A stretch of 64,000 nt of DNA. Source: Halomonas korlensis. GTDB lineage: Bacteria; Pseudomonadota; Gammaproteobacteria; Pseudomonadales; Halomonadaceae. Where the stretch lies: the NCBI RefSeq assembly GCF_900116705.1, contig NZ_FPBP01000008.1, forward strand, positions 62,001 to 126,000. Direction: 5' to 3'. The notes beneath the pieces were generated by a model. That model was not told the origin of the DNA. It saw only the letters and a list, made by a program, of their open reading frames with translations, and ran no database searches. Shown here one piece after another: positions 61,679-64,000 of the stretch. The first letter of the stretch is position 1. Each line of letters begins with the position of its first letter. The translations under genes were made by a program, and so were the position numbers.

Positions 61679-63103
61679 TCAGCTCCGCTCTGTGGTGGAA
61701 TTAGGGGTGCTGGAATGAAGAACGACGGATTGAGGGGCGGGTCGCCACCAGGCGATCAGCAGGCTGACCAGGGTCGAGGCCAGCAAGGCGCCCAGAAACG
61801 GCGCGAGCGTCGGCACGCCGGCCGGAAAGCTCGCCGCCAGCACGCCGGCGCCAAGACTGCCCTGGGCGATCCAACCGGGCAGGATGGCGCCCAGCATACC
61901 CGCCACGCCGCCCGCCACCGCGGCCAGCGGGCTCATGCGCGGCCAGAGCCCCAGCAATACCGGCACGATGATGGCGGCACAGAGCAGATCGGCGATCAGG
62001 AAGAGTCGCAGCACCGAGTGGCCCTGCAGCGCCACGATCACCACCGGGATCATCAGCACCACCGTGGCCAGGCGGGCTGCGGTGATCGACAGACCCCGCT
62101 TGCCGGAGCTCGCCACCACCAGCGAGGCGATGCCGCTCTGCAAGCTGTCGACGCTCGAGACCACCAGCGAGACCGCCAGCACCAGCGCCGGCAAGGCCAG
62201 CCACTCGGGCGCCGCGGCCAGCAGGGCGAAGAAGGGAATCGGTGGCTCGCCCAAGGCCAGGCCGCTCATCGCGGCGAGCATGCCGAGGCCCCCGACCACT
62301 GCCACCACCACCACGGTAATGCCGCTGCCCAGCCAGGCCCCGTGCGCCAGCGCACGGTCGTCGCGCGCCGCCCAGACGCGCTGCCAGTAGCCCTGGTGAA
62401 AGAGGTTGGCCGCGGTGACGGCGATCACCAGCGTCAACGCCACACTTAGCGCGCTGCCCACGGGGATCGACGGCATGGTGACGTCCGCCGGCATCGCCGG
62501 CAGCCGGGTCAGCGCCACGCCGCCGACCAGCGCCAGCAGGGCCAGCAACAGCCAGGCCTGCCAACGGTCGGTCGCCAGACTCGCGCGCAGACCGCCGATT
62601 GCCGTATAGACCAGCGTGGTCAAGGCGACCCCAATGACCACCAGCGACGGCGGTACATCAGAGAGCAGCGCGGTAATCGAGCCGATGGCGGTGAGCTCCG
62701 CGGTTAAAAAGCACGCCATGTAGAGGACCGAGACCAGCGACACCCAGCGGCGCACCCCGGCGCCGTAGCACGCCTCGGAAAACTCACCGATGCTGCGTCC
62801 TTCGGGCAGATGACGGCGGATGGCGGGACCGTAGCGGGCCAGCACCAGCAGTGGCAACGCCGAGCCGATGGCGTAGCCGGCCAGCGCCAGCGGGCCGACG
62901 AAGGCACCGATCTCGGGCGGCGCGAAGAGGATCCAGGCCCCCATGCCGGAGGCCAGGAACGATAGCCCCAGGGTCGAGGCGCTCTGGGAGTTGCGGGCGG
63001 TGATGTAATCGTCGAGGGGGCCATCGGCCCGGCGGGCCTTGAGGCCCAGGAAAGCAAAGCACAGCAGCGCCGCGCCGAGCACGGCAGACGTCAGGTAAGG
63101 CAT
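61679..63103 (-). CDS. thiV: Sodium:solute symporter, probable thiamine-precursor transporter ThiV
   Basis: SSS-family membrane protein of 474 residues with about 13 hydrophobic segments. It has LDDYITARNSQSASTLGLSFLASGMGAWILFAPPEIGAFVGPLALAGYAIG in the first part, GRSIGEFSEACYGAGVRRWVSLVSVLYMACFLTAELTAIG next, and a terminal hydrophilic tail. A TPP riboswitch lies directly in front and tenA directly behind, the context that defines ThiV, which imports thiamine or HMP with Na+. The ATG has GGAGGAA seven bases upstream. Confidence 0.9.
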   Translation of the reverse strand: MPYLTSAVLGAALLCFAFLGLKARRADGPLDDYITARNSQSASTLGLSFLASGMGAWILFAPPEIGAFVGPLALAGYAIGSALPLLVLARYGPAIRRHLPEGRSIGEFSEACYGAGVRRWVSLVSVLYMACFLTAELTAIGSITALLSDVPPSLVVIGVALTTLVYTAIGGLRASLATDRWQAWLLLALLALVGGVALTRLPAMPADVTMPSIPVGSALSVALTLVIAVTAANLFHQGYWQRVWAARDDRALAHGAWLGSGITVVVVAVVGGLGMLAAMSGLALGEPPIPFFALLAAAPEWLALPALVLAVSLVVSSVDSLQSGIASLVVASSGKRGLSITAARLATVVLMIPVVIVALQGHSVLRLFLIADLLCAAIIVPVLLGLWPRMSPLAAVAGGVAGMLGAILPGWIAQGSLGAGVLAASFPAGVPTLAPFLGALLASTLVSLLIAWWRPAPQSVVLHSSTPNSTTERS

Positions 63104-63116
63104 GTCGCACTTCCTC

Positions 63117-63209
63117 CGCCGGTATGAACCGGATCAGGTTCCAGGGTCGGCGCCTTGCGGCACCCTCTCAGCCCCCCTCGTCATGCGACGAGGCGGGACT
63201 CCCCTGGCG
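63117..63209 (-). promoter_or_regulatory. TPP riboswitch (THI element)
   Basis: On the minus strand: CGCCAGGGG, then GGCTGAGAGGGTGCC containing the CTGAGA core, GACCCTGGAACCTGATCCGG as the second core, and CATACCGGCGGAGGA. P1 is formed by CGCC (63206-63209) and GGCG (63117-63120). The ribosome site GGAGG of thiV (63113-63117) touches the 3' side of P1, which suggests translational repression by thiamine pyrophosphate. Confidence 0.95.
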
Positions 63210-63456
63210 ACAATGAATGGATTGTGGGATTGAAGCTCACGTTGCGGCCAGCGGGGCCGACATAACGTTCAATCCATGAGGATGATATACCAACGCCCGC
63301 CCATGAACGACCACCGGCGCCGGAAAACTCTCGCCGCCCTATACCTAAGCCAAGGAATATGCCTTGGGCAACCAGTCCGTCAGAAAGGAATTCTCGTTAA
63401 AAAGAGGGCTGGTGAGCATGGTTCATGCCGTTGTGATCATTTGGACCGCACCTGAA

Positions 63457-64000
63457 CTATGCCGGCCTCGCCTCCTCGAAAAGCTCTGCAGGTATTGGAT
63501 ACTCGAGCTCCCAGGTCATGGCGATGGGGCGGTCTCCCTGATAGCTCTTCAGCGCCTTGGCCGGTCCCAAGAAAATAAAAGGCGCCGTCTCTCCATCGAT
63601 ACGCTTGGTGAGCCGAGCGAAGAACAAGATGGTATAGCCGCGCTCTTCGAAATGGAGATAGTTTTGGCCGGTACCGCTGAACTGAGTGGTATTCGACTGG
63701 CTCTCCCAGTGCAGCAGCGTTCGGCTAATGGGGTAGTCGCGATAGCGCGTGGTGGGAGAAAAATCACGCTCGTCCTTCTGGAAGGTTACCAAGTGAATGT
63801 AGGTGCGAAGTTCGCTAGCGTGAATCACACCCAGCCCGGTCGACCCTGGCTTCTCCAGGCTGGCCAGGCCTAAAGCCGCCTTGATCTCGGCGGTGCCGTA
63901 GTCAGCATGTAGCTGAAGCCCGCAGTCGAACGGTAGATCGTCGAGAGAATGTAGCGGCACCCGCTGATGGGCTCGCCGCCAGACGGCAATCTCTGCAGCA
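63457..64000 (-). CDS. DUF3427 domain protein, C-terminal part (5' end beyond window)
   Basis: The minus-strand frame is open from the stop at 63457 to the window edge; the first 13 visible codons read AAEIAVWRRAHQR, before a GTG at 63960, so the gene continues to the right. The visible part is about 180 residues and matches the DUF3427 domain, with LHADYGTAEIKAALGLAS, TLLHWESQSNTTQFSGTGQNYLHF and PFIFLGPAKALKSYQGDRPIAMTWELEYPIPAELF. In full-length proteins, DUF3427 is the C-terminus of DEAD/DEAH-box helicase-like proteins, often with a phospholipase-D-like nuclease, and may belong to defence or restriction. No terminator is apparent in the 63210-63456 gap. Confidence 0.8.
   Translation of the reverse strand, partial: AAEIAVWRRAHQRVPLHSLDDLPFDCGLQLHADYGTAEIKAALGLASLEKPGSTGLGVIHASELRTYIHLVTFQKDERDFSPTTRYRDYPISRTLLHWESQSNTTQFSGTGQNYLHFEERGYTILFFARLTKRIDGETAPFIFLGPAKALKSYQGDRPIAMTWELEYPIPAELFEEARPA

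Overview
The window is GC-rich DNA with acidic proteins, dense short operons and many solute-uptake systems. It looks like a gammaproteobacterial chromosome of the Halomonadaceae type (Halomonas or a close relative). That assignment is an inference from gene content (TRAP and TAXI transporters, gamma-butyrobetaine/betaine genes, tartrate/D-malate dehydrogenase, arginine transport with astE, thiV-tenA), not from a marker gene. I see no rRNA, tRNA, CRISPR array, transposase or phage gene. Both ends cut through genes: a UgpB-like binding protein on the left and a DUF3427 (helicase-associated) protein on the right.

Layout. 1-2.5 kb: end of a UgpBC-type sugar/glycerol-phosphate ABC transporter. 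2.8-5.9 kb: GNAT-nitrilase fusion, MtfA-like peptidase, TVP38-like membrane protein. 5.9-9.1 kb: LysR regulator divergent from gamma-butyrobetaine dioxygenase and a betaine/carnitine-type binding protein. 9.1-12.7 kb: GT4 glycosyltransferase and a LysR regulator divergent from tartrate/D-malate dehydrogenase. 12.8-18 kb: wrbA, astE and a complete arginine/ornithine-type ABC importer. 18-27.9 kb: one long minus-strand block with a LysR gene, TRAP DctQMP, a glutamine-synthetase-like ligase, aldehyde dehydrogenase, iron alcohol dehydrogenase, class I glutamine amidotransferase and a UbiA-like prenyltransferase. The enzymes fit a gamma-glutamylation route for an amino-alcohol or amine. 28-34 kb: TraX-like protein, PhoX, cation/proton antiporter, cytochrome b5-like and ferric-reductase-like pair. 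34-41.5 kb: purEK, a very acidic lipoprotein, a TAXI-TRAP transporter with DUF1850, and lhgO.

42-56.2 kb is the most interesting part. A TtrBCA-type molybdoenzyme operon with an FNR/ANR box is followed by egtD, a flavin-oxidoreductase/SelD fusion, a SenB-like glycosyltransferase, an EgtB/SenA-like sulfoxide-synthase-family enzyme and a PhnDCE-like ABC transporter. EgtD makes hercynine, SelD makes selenophosphate, SenB makes a selenosugar and SenA joins selenium to hercynine, so this reads as a selenoneine pathway. The transporter is a likely selenium-oxyanion importer. Whether the neighbouring reductase acts on tetrathionate or selenate cannot be told from sequence.

56.3-64 kb: an SDR protein lacking the usual Tyr/Lys, a berberine-bridge-type FAD oxidase, ilvD, and a thiV-tenA thiamine-salvage operon headed by a clear TPP riboswitch. 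Short tandem repeats occur at several gene boundaries (1.28, 2.54, 48.3, 50.7 and 60.8 kb), which is a recurring oddity of this sequence.
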